Origin: Bifidobacterium tsurumiense
GTDB taxonomy: Bacteria; Actinomycetota; Actinomycetes; Actinomycetales; Bifidobacteriaceae
Assembly (NCBI RefSeq): GCF_000741765.1
Contig: NZ_JGZU01000003.1
Location: 1 to 64,000 of the forward strand
Reading direction: 5' to 3'
Length of the DNA stretch: 64,000 nucleotides
Every line of letters begins with the position of its first letter. Position 1 is the stretch's first letter. Both the position numbers and the translations under genes were made by a program. The notes beneath the pieces are model-generated. The model was not told the DNA's origin and ran no database searches. It worked only from the letters and a program-made list of their open reading frames with translations. This document shows positions 56,929 through 64,000 of the stretch, one piece after another.

Positions 56929-57090
56929 TAAGGTTTTCAGGTGTCGAGGACGAGCACGAGCCCAAGAGCAGACCGGCGCTCTTAAGCCTTCCGACTGGTC
57001 CTGCCGGCATCAACCAACGCGATTCTTGCCCGGTTGCAGAGCTATTCGATCCCTGTCTTGCCCGAGCAGGGACCGTCCTACCCTTGCATT

Positions 57091-58437
57091 TCACAACCGT
57101 GGCAGATATTGCTGCAGCTCATACGGCGTGACCTGTCGGCGATACTCTTCCCACTCCCTATGCTTATTGCGCAGGAAATACTCGAATACATGCTCGCCCA
57201 GTACTTCGGCCACGAAATCAGACTTTTCCATAACCTTCAGTGCATCATCCAAAGAAGATGGCAAAGGACGAATGCCCATCGCCTGACGTTCTGCATCGGT
57301 GAGCTCCCACACATCGTCACTGGTGGGTTCTTCCAATGTGAGCTGTTTTTCAATGCCATCCAAACCCGCTGCAAGGAGCACGGAATATGCCAAGTATGGA
57401 TTGGCAACCGGATCCAAGGCACGGAATTCCATACGCGCGGAATTACCCTTGCCTGGCTTGTATTGCGGAATGCGCAATAACGCCGAGCGGTTGTTATGGC
57501 CCCAGCAAATATAGCTAGGAGCCTCATTGCCGCCCCACAGCCTCTTGTACGAATTCACGTATTGATTGGTGACAGCACAGATTTCGGCGGCATGATGCAA
57601 AATACCTGCGGCGAATTGGCGTGCGATCAAGGACATATTGAATTCCTGACCGGCTTCATAGAATGCGTTGCCATCGCCTTCGAACAGACTCAAATGAGTG
57701 TGCATGCCCGAACCGGGTTGGTCAGCCAAAGGCTTGGGCATGAAGCTGGCATACACGCCGCGTTCAAGCGAGATTTCTTTCAAAACCGTGCGGAAGGTCA
57801 TGATATTGTCAGCGGTGGTCAGTGCATCTGCATAGCGCAAATCGATTTCATTCTGCCCTGGGCCTCCCTCATGGTGGGAATACTCGACGGAAATGCCCAT
57901 TTGTTCGAGCATATTGACCGAAGCCCTACGGAAATCCATGGCCGAACTGCGTGGCACATGATCGAAATATCCACCCTCATCTATGGGGACAGGCGGTCTC
58001 GACCAATCATCCTGCTGCTCGAACAGATAGAACTCGATTTCCGGATGAACGTAGAATGTGAAGCCCTTTTCCTTGGCCTTGGCCAACGTATTCTTCAACA
58101 CATGACGAGGGTCAGCCAAAGATGGCTGTCCTTCAGGGGTCAAAATATCGCAGAACATGCGTGCTGTACCCTGGGAATTCCCTTGCGTCGGCAAGAGCAG
58201 GAATGTGGACGGATCCGGCTTGACGATCATATCGTCTTCGGAAACACGGGTCATGCCCTCTATGGCTGAACCATCGAATCCAATGCCTTCGTCAAATGCG
58301 GATTCCAATTCAGCCGGTGCGATGGCCACGGATTTCAACGTCCCCAAAACGTCTGCAAACCATAAACGAATGAATCGAACATCGCGTTCCTCGACTGTGC
58401 GAAGCGCGAACTCCTGTTGTTTATCCATGTCGACCAT
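57091..58437 (-). CDS. glnA: Glutamine synthetase type I
   Basis: The 448-residue enzyme makes glutamine from glutamate, ammonia and ATP. It shows FDGSAIEG, the metal-binding HPEIEFYLF, EYSHHEGGPGQNEIDLRYAD, KPLADQPGSGMHTHLSL, NSYKRLWGGNEAPSYICWG and MEFRALDPVANPYLAYSVLL. The adenylylated-Tyr motif of the beta type (NLYDLP) is absent, and the shorter length fits the alpha/GlnA2-like group. ATG 58437 is chosen as the first ATG; ATG 58428 is possible and neither has a clear ribosome site. Confidence 0.95.
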   Translation of the reverse strand: MVDMDKQQEFALRTVEERDVRFIRLWFADVLGTLKSVAIAPAELESAFDEGIGFDGSAIEGMTRVSEDDMIVKPDPSTFLLLPTQGNSQGTARMFCDILTPEGQPSLADPRHVLKNTLAKAKEKGFTFYVHPEIEFYLFEQQDDWSRPPVPIDEGGYFDHVPRSSAMDFRRASVNMLEQMGISVEYSHHEGGPGQNEIDLRYADALTTADNIMTFRTVLKEISLERGVYASFMPKPLADQPGSGMHTHLSLFEGDGNAFYEAGQEFNMSLIARQFAAGILHHAAEICAVTNQYVNSYKRLWGGNEAPSYICWGHNNRSALLRIPQYKPGKGNSARMEFRALDPVANPYLAYSVLLAAGLDGIEKQLTLEEPTSDDVWELTDAERQAMGIRPLPSSLDDALKVMEKSDFVAEVLGEHVFEYFLRNKHREWEEYRRQVTPYELQQYLPRL

Positions 58438-58756
58438 GGTTGCACGCAAATATTACGGACTGTTAACAGTAAACGCTCTGTGTCATGGCATATGGATGCC
58501 GAGTTGAAGCAGGGATTTCAGCCCATAATGCTTATGTCCCCTTGGATCGAGGCCGCACACTCCGAGGGATTCCCTGCGAGCGGCATGAAGGTGGATCGTC
58601 GGGGCATGTGAGAAACATACAAGACATACAATCAGTGCAGCTCGTGCCGTAAGCGATCATCATAGGTATCGCCTACGGCAGTTCTAACCTCTTATATCCC
58701 ATCGAGTCACAGGCCACTGTGAACCATGCGAAGTACTCGACAACGAAGATCGGCGA
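58438..58756. other. Interval between hisA and glnA
   Basis: No gene seen. It contains the glnA promoter, probably close to 58450-58480 (CTGTTAACAGTAAACG on the plus strand), but I cannot place -10 and -35 boxes with confidence. Confidence 0.4.
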
Positions 58757-58783
58757 AAATCGGGGGCAGGAAGCAACTGCCCC
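58757..58783 (-). terminator. Terminator of the his operon
   Basis: On the minus strand GGGGCAG and CTGCCCC form a 7-bp G+C stem with a 7-base loop, followed by CGATTTT, 10 bases after the hisA stop. Confidence 0.75.
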
Positions 58784-58793
58784 GAATATGCGA

Positions 58794-59525
58794 CTAATCT
58801 TCCTGAGCCACCTGCAAAGCCTCCTCCAAAGTGAAGGCTCGGGCATACAACGACTTGCCCAAAATTGCGGAATCCACGCCAACTTCAGACAACTCTTTGA
58901 TGGCACGCAAATCGTCAAGTGAGCTGATGCCGCCCGAAGCCGTGACCTTGGCCTGAGTACGCTCCGCCACTTCGCGAAGCAGTTCGATATTCGGACCGCT
59001 CATCATGCCGTCTCGCGAAACATCGGTGACCACATACCGTGAGCATCCTGCCTCATCCAGCATGGCCATGGTCTCGAATAGATCGCCGCCTTCTTTGACC
59101 CATCCACGGGCGGCAAGCGTATGGCCACGAACATCCAATCCGACAGCGACACGATCCCCGTACCGTTCGATCACCTTGGCAGTCCATTCGGGATTTTCCA
59201 AAGCCGCAGTGCCGATATTCACACGTGCCGCTCCGGCTTCCAAAGCTGATGACAAACTGTCATCATCACGGACTCCGCCGCTCATTTCAATATGAACCTG
59301 GTCTCCCAATTCACTGACGATATCGCGAAGCTGGGCACGATTATTGCCGGTTCCGAATGCTGCATCCAGATCCACCAGATGAATCCATTCAGCTCCTGCT
59401 TGCACCCAAGTACGGGCTGCTTCCAAAGGGCTGCCGTAATCTGTTTCCGAACCGGATTCCCCTTGGCGAAGTCGAACAGCCTTGCCGTCGCGCACATCGA
59501 CGGCGGGTAGCAAAGTAAGGGACAT
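58794..59525 (-). CDS. hisA: Phosphoribosyl isomerase HisA (PriA type)
   Basis: A 243-residue TIM barrel isomerising ProFAR to PRFAR in histidine synthesis. [72 protein letters not shown] and [14 protein letters not shown] match the actinobacterial PriA, which in some species also serves tryptophan synthesis (TrpF). Whether it is bifunctional here depends on a trpF elsewhere. AAAGG lies seven bases upstream. Confidence 0.95.
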   Translation of the reverse strand: MSLTLLPAVDVRDGKAVRLRQGESGSETDYGSPLEAARTWVQAGAEWIHLVDLDAAFGTGNNRAQLRDIVSELGDQVHIEMSGGVRDDDSLSSALEAGAARVNIGTAALENPEWTAKVIERYGDRVAVGLDVRGHTLAARGWVKEGGDLFETMAMLDEAGCSRYVVTDVSRDGMMSGPNIELLREVAERTQAKVTASGGISSLDDLRAIKELSEVGVDSAILGKSLYARAFTLEEALQVAQED

Positions 59526-59635
59526 GTCATGCCTTTCTGTGTGGCGGGTGGTTATTGCGTCCTGTATATTCGGCGGTATTGTGTCGTGGTTTTCGATGAA
59601 GTCTGAACCGTATCAACGGTATTGCTTCATCGGCA

Positions 59636-60289
59636 TTATTGCTTGCAGACATCCAACCAATTGCTCAACAGTCTTGAGCCGGCCTCTGCAGACTTTTCGG
59701 GATGGAATTGTGTCGCGAATAACGAGCCTCGCTCATAGGCTGCGACGAATGCGCTATTCCCATAGGTGCACCATGTTATGCGCTCGTCATCCTGCGAAGT
59801 ATCGATGCCGTATTCCGTCAAATCCGGAGCAGACGCCTGCATGGCTGCATATGAATGAACGAAATACATCCTTTCATGCTGTACTCCGTCAAACAACCTA
59901 GAATCCGCAGGCGCCTCGACGGTATTCCAACCCATATGCGGCACCACATCGGCATCGAGCATACGGACATCGCCTTTGATCACGCCCAGTCCTTGTGTTG
60001 CGATCCCATGCTCATCCCCACTGGAAAACATGATCTGCTGGCCAACGCATACACCGAGCACCGGCTTTCGTTCTCTCAATCTATCGATGACGACCCGATC
60101 GCCACCGACCTGCTTGAGGCCTTCCATGCATGCGCGAAACGCTCCGACTCCCGGGACCACCAAACCATCTGCCTCAACAGCTTGGCGGTAATCCGATGTC
60201 AAGCTCACATCGGCTCCGATATTCGCCAAAGCGCGCACCATGGAACGCACATTGCCGAAGCCGTAATCAAAAACCACTACCGAAGTCAT
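59636..60289 (-). CDS. hisH: Imidazole glycerol phosphate synthase, glutaminase subunit
   Basis: The 217-residue class I glutamine amidotransferase gives ammonia to HisF. The triad is visible: Cys in LGVCVGQQIMF near residue 81, and His/Glu in TQFHPEKS near 194-196. AAGGAG precedes the start. HisF is not in this window. Confidence 0.96.
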   Translation of the reverse strand: MTSVVVFDYGFGNVRSMVRALANIGADVSLTSDYRQAVEADGLVVPGVGAFRACMEGLKQVGGDRVVIDRLRERKPVLGVCVGQQIMFSSGDEHGIATQGLGVIKGDVRMLDADVVPHMGWNTVEAPADSRLFDGVQHERMYFVHSYAAMQASAPDLTEYGIDTSQDDERITWCTYGNSAFVAAYERGSLFATQFHPEKSAEAGSRLLSNWLDVCKQ

Positions 60290-60346
60290 TATTTGCTCCT
60301 TGCATCGTGACTATGAGCGAGCACGCGAACTTGGGAATGCTCAGTC

Positions 60347-61027
60347 CTAATCGCGGGGAGTTTTCCCCTCTCGGCCAAACCTCATATGTCGTGCGATAAC
60401 CGCCATGGCGTCATCCCTGGTCAAATCCGCCGAATTGCTCGAATGAATGCCTTGTTGCTTCAACATATCAACCGAGGCCAATCCAAGCATCACATCCTCG
60501 ACGAAATTGGGCGCCGAGGCAAACACGATGGGCGGGGACAATGAGTCGCCGGACTGACCTTGCACATACAAGGTCGTTTCCAGTTTGTCTGCTCGATTCA
60601 CCACAAGCACAGCCGATAATCCTGAAACCACTGTGGTCAGATCCTTGATGGCAGCTTCGGGACCGTCACCATCCAGATTGTGCAAAACCGCCACAGCACC
60701 TTGCTCAGAGGCGAGGCAGTCCGCAGAAATATCAGAAAGCTGACAGAATGCCGCCAAAAGTTCATCCGAAGCCAGTCTGGTCACCATAACCGCGGCTTTG
60801 GCCTTATTGCCAAGCAGTCCCTCGAGTTCGTCGTCAAAACCGCTTATCGGATCTTGTGCATCCTCGTCCCCGGCTGCTGATGTGTTGTCTCCATCGGATT
60901 CTTGCTGTGCAAATTCCTGTTCGAATCCCGCCAGAGCACGCTCCAGATCCTCGTCACTGAAATGCGACTCCTCAGGATCCATATCATCATTGTGTTGAGT
61001 TCCGGAAATACCGTTATCAGAGCTCAT
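60347..61027 (-). CDS. Conserved acidic protein inside the his operon, unknown function
   Basis: The 226-residue protein has a strongly acidic, disordered-looking N-terminus (about 1-70: HFSDEDLERALAGFEQEFA, GDEDAQDPISGFDDELEG) and an alpha/beta C-terminal part (AAVMVTRLASDELLAAF, AVLVVNRADKLETTLYVQG). No catalytic motif is recognised. Its ATG follows the hisB stop with no gap, so it is made with the histidine enzymes. I do not recognise the family. Confidence 0.8.
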   Translation of the reverse strand: MSSDNGISGTQHNDDMDPEESHFSDEDLERALAGFEQEFAQQESDGDNTSAAGDEDAQDPISGFDDELEGLLGNKAKAAVMVTRLASDELLAAFCQLSDISADCLASEQGAVAVLHNLDGDGPEAAIKDLTTVVSGLSAVLVVNRADKLETTLYVQGQSGDSLSPPIVFASAPNFVEDVMLGLASVDMLKQQGIHSSNSADLTRDDAMAVIARHMRFGREGKTPRD

Positions 61028-61627
61028 TTACAGGGCTCCCTTGGTGCTGGGAATGCCGTGGACACGCGGATCAGGTTCGATTGCGACACGAAGTGCACGC
61101 GCCAAAGCCTTGAACTCTGCCTCTGCAATATGGTGCGGATCACGGCCTGCCAAAACACGCATATGCAGGCAAATACCCGCATGGAATGCTATGGATTCCA
61201 AGACGTGCCGTACCAACGAGCCGGTGAAATGGCCTCCTATCAAGGCAAATTCAAACCCTTCCGGTTCTCCTGTGCACACTGCATATGGCCGCCCTGAAAT
61301 ATCGACCACTGCGGTTGCCAGAGCCTCATCTAATGGGACCGTGGCATCTGCAAATCGTCTGATGCCGCGCTTGTCTCCCAATGCCTGACGCAAGGCTTCA
61401 CCGAACACGATAGCCGTGTCTTCGACGGTGTGATGCACATCGATATCAGTGTCTCCACTCGCCTTGATATCCAAATCGATAAGAGAATGCTTGCCCAAAG
61501 CGGTCATCATATGGTTGTAGAAGGGGACGGAAGTGTCAATATGAGTCTGACCAGTACCATCCAAGTTCAAACTCAGTTCAACTCTGGATTCGCTGGTTTC
61601 ACGAACTATGCTCGCAGTGCGTGCCAT
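61028..61627 (-). CDS. hisB: Imidazoleglycerol-phosphate dehydratase
   Basis: The 199-residue enzyme dehydrates IGP to imidazole acetol phosphate. Manganese-binding motifs: [31 protein letters not shown] and the second HH-less copy [14 protein letters not shown] followed by [25 protein letters not shown] precedes the start. This is the monofunctional form, without the phosphatase domain of E. coli HisB. Confidence 0.97.
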   Translation of the reverse strand: MARTASIVRETSESRVELSLNLDGTGQTHIDTSVPFYNHMMTALGKHSLIDLDIKASGDTDIDVHHTVEDTAIVFGEALRQALGDKRGIRRFADATVPLDEALATAVVDISGRPYAVCTGEPEGFEFALIGGHFTGSLVRHVLESIAFHAGICLHMRVLAGRDPHHIAEAEFKALARALRVAIEPDPRVHGIPSTKGAL

Positions 61628-61669
61628 AACGCTCCCTCTTCCGGCAGCTTCTCATGCCGGATGCTGATA

Positions 61670-62845
61670 TTATTCCGCTTCGACTATACGCAAGACTTCG
61701 GTCAAGGCCTTATGGAATTGTTCCATTTCCGCATCGGTGCCTACGCATACGCGAAGCCATCCTTGTGGACCGACGACGCGAATGAGTACGCCTCGCTTGA
61801 GAAGCTCATCGAATATGCGTTCGCGCTTGTCGAAATGGCCACCGAATAAGATGAAATTCGACTGCGATGGAGCCACCTGCAAAGGCTTGCCCTTATAGGT
61901 TTGTTTTGCAAGCCAACGGGCACTGTGTTCACGCAGATCCCGCAAATGATCCACTTGGCTCAATTGCTCATCGGTATGCTCGAATGCAGCCAAAGCAGCC
62001 GCCTGGGTCAACGCGGACAGATGGTACGGCAACCGAACGATACGCACAGCATCGATTATGCCTTTGCTTGCCGCAAGATATCCAACGCGGGCACCAGCGA
62101 AAGCGAAGGCCTTGCTCATGGTACGGCTCACCGCCAAATTGGGATGGCGCTCGATCAAACTCAAAGCGCTCGGAGTGCCAGGATCGCGGAATTCGGCATA
62201 TGCCTCATCCACAATCATCACAGGATGCACACCAGTCAAAGCACCTTCGACATCAACCTCATTGCACACTTCGAGCAATGCTTCGATATCTTCCAAAGGC
62301 AGTGGGGTACCTGTGGGATTGTTCGGACTGGTCAGCACAACCATAGAAGGCTTCACTTCCCGTATGGCCTGAGCCGTTCGCTCGACATTCACGGTGAAAT
62401 CGTCATCACGAGGAATGGTATGCCATTGCGTAAAGGTGTCACGCGCATATTCCGGATACATGGAATATGACGGATCACAGCTCAGTGCACTCCGGCCGGG
62501 TCCACCGAAGGCCTGGAAGAGCTGCAGCATAATCTCATTGGAACCATTGGCTCCCCAGAGCTGCTCAACCTCGAAATGCACGCCGGCTTCCCGCTCGAGA
62601 TACGCTGCAAATGCCTTGCGCAATTCGATATGTTCACGGTCAGGATAGCGGTTCAGGCCTGTTGCTATTTCGCGCACGCGACGCGCTATGGCTTCCACCA
62701 CTTCAGGGGCCGGTTCATAAGGATTCTCATTGACATTGAGGCATACGGGCACGTCAAGCTGAGGTGCACCATATGGTTCCTCCCCTGCCAAATCATTGCG
62801 CAAGGGCAGATATTGCGGAATGGCATTGGATGAGGAATCACTCAT
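61670..62845 (-). CDS. hisC: Histidinol-phosphate aminotransferase
   Basis: The 391-residue PLP enzyme has [51 protein letters not shown] and the PLP lysine in [23 protein letters not shown] precedes the start, which overlaps the hisD stop by 4 bases. Confidence 0.97.
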   Translation of the reverse strand: MSDSSSNAIPQYLPLRNDLAGEEPYGAPQLDVPVCLNVNENPYEPAPEVVEAIARRVREIATGLNRYPDREHIELRKAFAAYLEREAGVHFEVEQLWGANGSNEIMLQLFQAFGGPGRSALSCDPSYSMYPEYARDTFTQWHTIPRDDDFTVNVERTAQAIREVKPSMVVLTSPNNPTGTPLPLEDIEALLEVCNEVDVEGALTGVHPVMIVDEAYAEFRDPGTPSALSLIERHPNLAVSRTMSKAFAFAGARVGYLAASKGIIDAVRIVRLPYHLSALTQAAALAAFEHTDEQLSQVDHLRDLREHSARWLAKQTYKGKPLQVAPSQSNFILFGGHFDKRERIFDELLKRGVLIRVVGPQGWLRVCVGTDAEMEQFHKALTEVLRIVEAE

Positions 62846-64000
62846 CGCAGACCTGCTTCCTCTTCTTGACTGCGAAGTGTCGCCTTGTCGTAGGGATCCT
62901 TGACGAAACGAGACAATACGCTTTCGCCATGGGCCGGCAAATCCTCTGACACTGCAAAAGTGTTGATGCGTGAGGCAAGAGCCTTCAGACCCTGCTCGTC
63001 ATACTCGATGACCTCAACGGGCTTCATGAATGTGTGCACACCGAGGCCAGCCGAGAACCGTGCGGTACCAGAGGTAGGCAGCACATGGTTCGATCCGGAC
63101 ATGTAATCGCCCAATGGCACTGGAGAATATGGACCGCGGAAAATCGCTCCGGCATTGTGGATGCGCGGCACAATAGCGTCAGGATCCTCAGTCTGGATTT
63201 CCAAATGCTCGGCTGCATATGCATTGGCGGCATCGATGGATTGATCCAATCCATCGGTAAGAATTATGCCGGATTGACGACCGGTAAGCGAAGTGTGCAC
63301 ACGCTGGGCATGCTCAGTGCGCGGCACGCGGCGGTCAAGGCTTTCCTGAACCTTGCGGGCCAACTCTTCACTGTCGGTAATCAGCACCGATCCTGCAAGC
63401 TCGTCGTGCTCGGCTTGACCGATAAGATCGGCCGCAACCCATTCAGGATTGGCCTGAGCATCGGCAATAATGGCGATTTCAGTAGGTCCGGCAACCGAAT
63501 CGATGCCCACAATCGAGGAGACCAGGCTCTTGGCGGTTGCAACGAAGATATTTCCCGGGCCGGTAATCTTGTCAACCGGTTCGCACAGAATTTCGCCGTC
63601 CTGTGGCTCGCTGCCGCGAGCGCCATATGCAAACATGGCCACCGCTTGCGCACCACCGACTGCATACACTTCGTCAACACCCAATATTGCGCATGTCGCA
63701 AGAATGGTCTTGTCTGGCAAGCCATCGGCATTCGCACGGCTTGGAGGGGTTGCCACTGCCAGCGATTCGACTCCAGCTGCCTGAGCCGGAACAACATTCA
63801 TAATCACCGAGCTCGGATACACTGCCTTGCCGCCGGGGACATATAGGCCGACTCGTTGCACAGGAATCCAACGCTCAGAAACGCGAGCGCCCGGAGCCAG
63901 ATCCGTGTGGAAGTCCTCCGGAACCTGGGATGCGCACACTGCACGAGAACGCCTTACGGATTCCTCAATAGAAGCGCGCACATCTGCGTCCAACTCATCC
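62842..64000 (-). CDS. hisD: Histidinol dehydrogenase (N-terminus beyond window)
   Basis: The NAD enzyme makes the last two oxidations to histidine. Seen are [72 protein letters not shown] and the zinc/substrate region [18 protein letters not shown]. The frame is open through base 64000 (Asp-Glu-Leu-Asp before the first Met), and 383 residues are short for the family (about 430-460), so the true start lies outside. First known gene of this his operon. Confidence 0.96.
   Translation of the reverse strand, partial: DELDADVRASIEESVRRSRAVCASQVPEDFHTDLAPGARVSERWIPVQRVGLYVPGGKAVYPSSVIMNVVPAQAAGVESLAVATPPSRANADGLPDKTILATCAILGVDEVYAVGGAQAVAMFAYGARGSEPQDGEILCEPVDKITGPGNIFVATAKSLVSSIVGIDSVAGPTEIAIIADAQANPEWVAADLIGQAEHDELAGSVLITDSEELARKVQESLDRRVPRTEHAQRVHTSLTGRQSGIILTDGLDQSIDAANAYAAEHLEIQTEDPDAIVPRIHNAGAIFRGPYSPVPLGDYMSGSNHVLPTSGTARFSAGLGVHTFMKPVEVIEYDEQGLKALASRINTFAVSEDLPAHGESVLSRFVKDPYDKATLRSQEEEAGLR

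Noticed and set aside
63034-63846. 270-codon plus-strand frame opposite hisD
   Set aside because: Antisense to highly conserved HisD motifs.

Overview
The window looks like a chromosomal piece of a member of the Bifidobacteriaceae (Actinobacteria), most likely Bifidobacterium or a close relative. The reasons are a mid-50s G+C by eye, a tmRNA whose tag peptide reads AKSNRTEFALAA (the bifidobacterial tag as I remember it), an L-lactate dehydrogenase very like the B. longum enzyme, actinobacterial LexA boxes, a PriA-type HisA, and a division/cell-wall cluster without ftsZ. These comparisons are from memory; no search was run.

Layout. 0.3-2.2 kb: an ECF sigma factor with a Cys-rich tail, and a DnaQ-like exonuclease. 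2.6-6.3 kb: a peptidoglycan module of a MurE ligase, a D-aspartate ligase-like ATP-grasp enzyme and an aspartate racemase, which suggests a Lys/Orn-D-Asp cross-bridge. 6.4-14 kb: smc, folC, pepP and a Nudix hydrolase. 14.1-20.2 kb: an amino-sugar/sugar region with nagA-nagB divergent from a ROK regulator, a PfkB sugar kinase and an MFS sugar permease. 20.4-23.6 kb: a LysP-like permease, dtd, ssrA (tmRNA) and an SMR exporter preceded by a probable guanidine-II riboswitch.

24.1-38.6 kb is the dcw cluster on the minus strand: mraZ, rsmH, ftsL-like, ftsI, a degenerate MurE-like protein, murF, mraY, murD, ftsW, murG, murC, ftsQ. MraZ boxes precede it. The murE slot holds a protein that keeps the MurE N-terminal outline but has lost the ATP-binding loop; the apparently functional MurE lies at 2.6 kb beside the D-Asp genes. 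39.3-49.8 kb: helD, serA, nrdR, a LysM protein divergent from lexA across four SOS boxes, a CDF metal transporter, ldh, hflX and a methyltransferase; then hrpA to 53.8 kb.

54.0-57.1 kb is an accessory pocket: a membrane-anchored extracellular protein, an AT-rich pair (a secreted pre-pro-protein with a Cys-rich hydrophobic C-terminus resembling halocin C8-type bacteriocins, plus a two-TM mini-protein), and G+C-rich frameshifted remnants of a mobile element. Core genes resume with glnA and a minus-strand his operon (hisD-hisC-hisB-unknown-hisH-hisA) whose first gene runs off the window end.

The most promising unusual items are the bacteriocin-like pair, the guanidine-II riboswitch/SMR unit, the MurE relic in the dcw cluster together with the relocated MurE (which carries a mosaic segment), and the sigma factor with its cysteine-rich tail.
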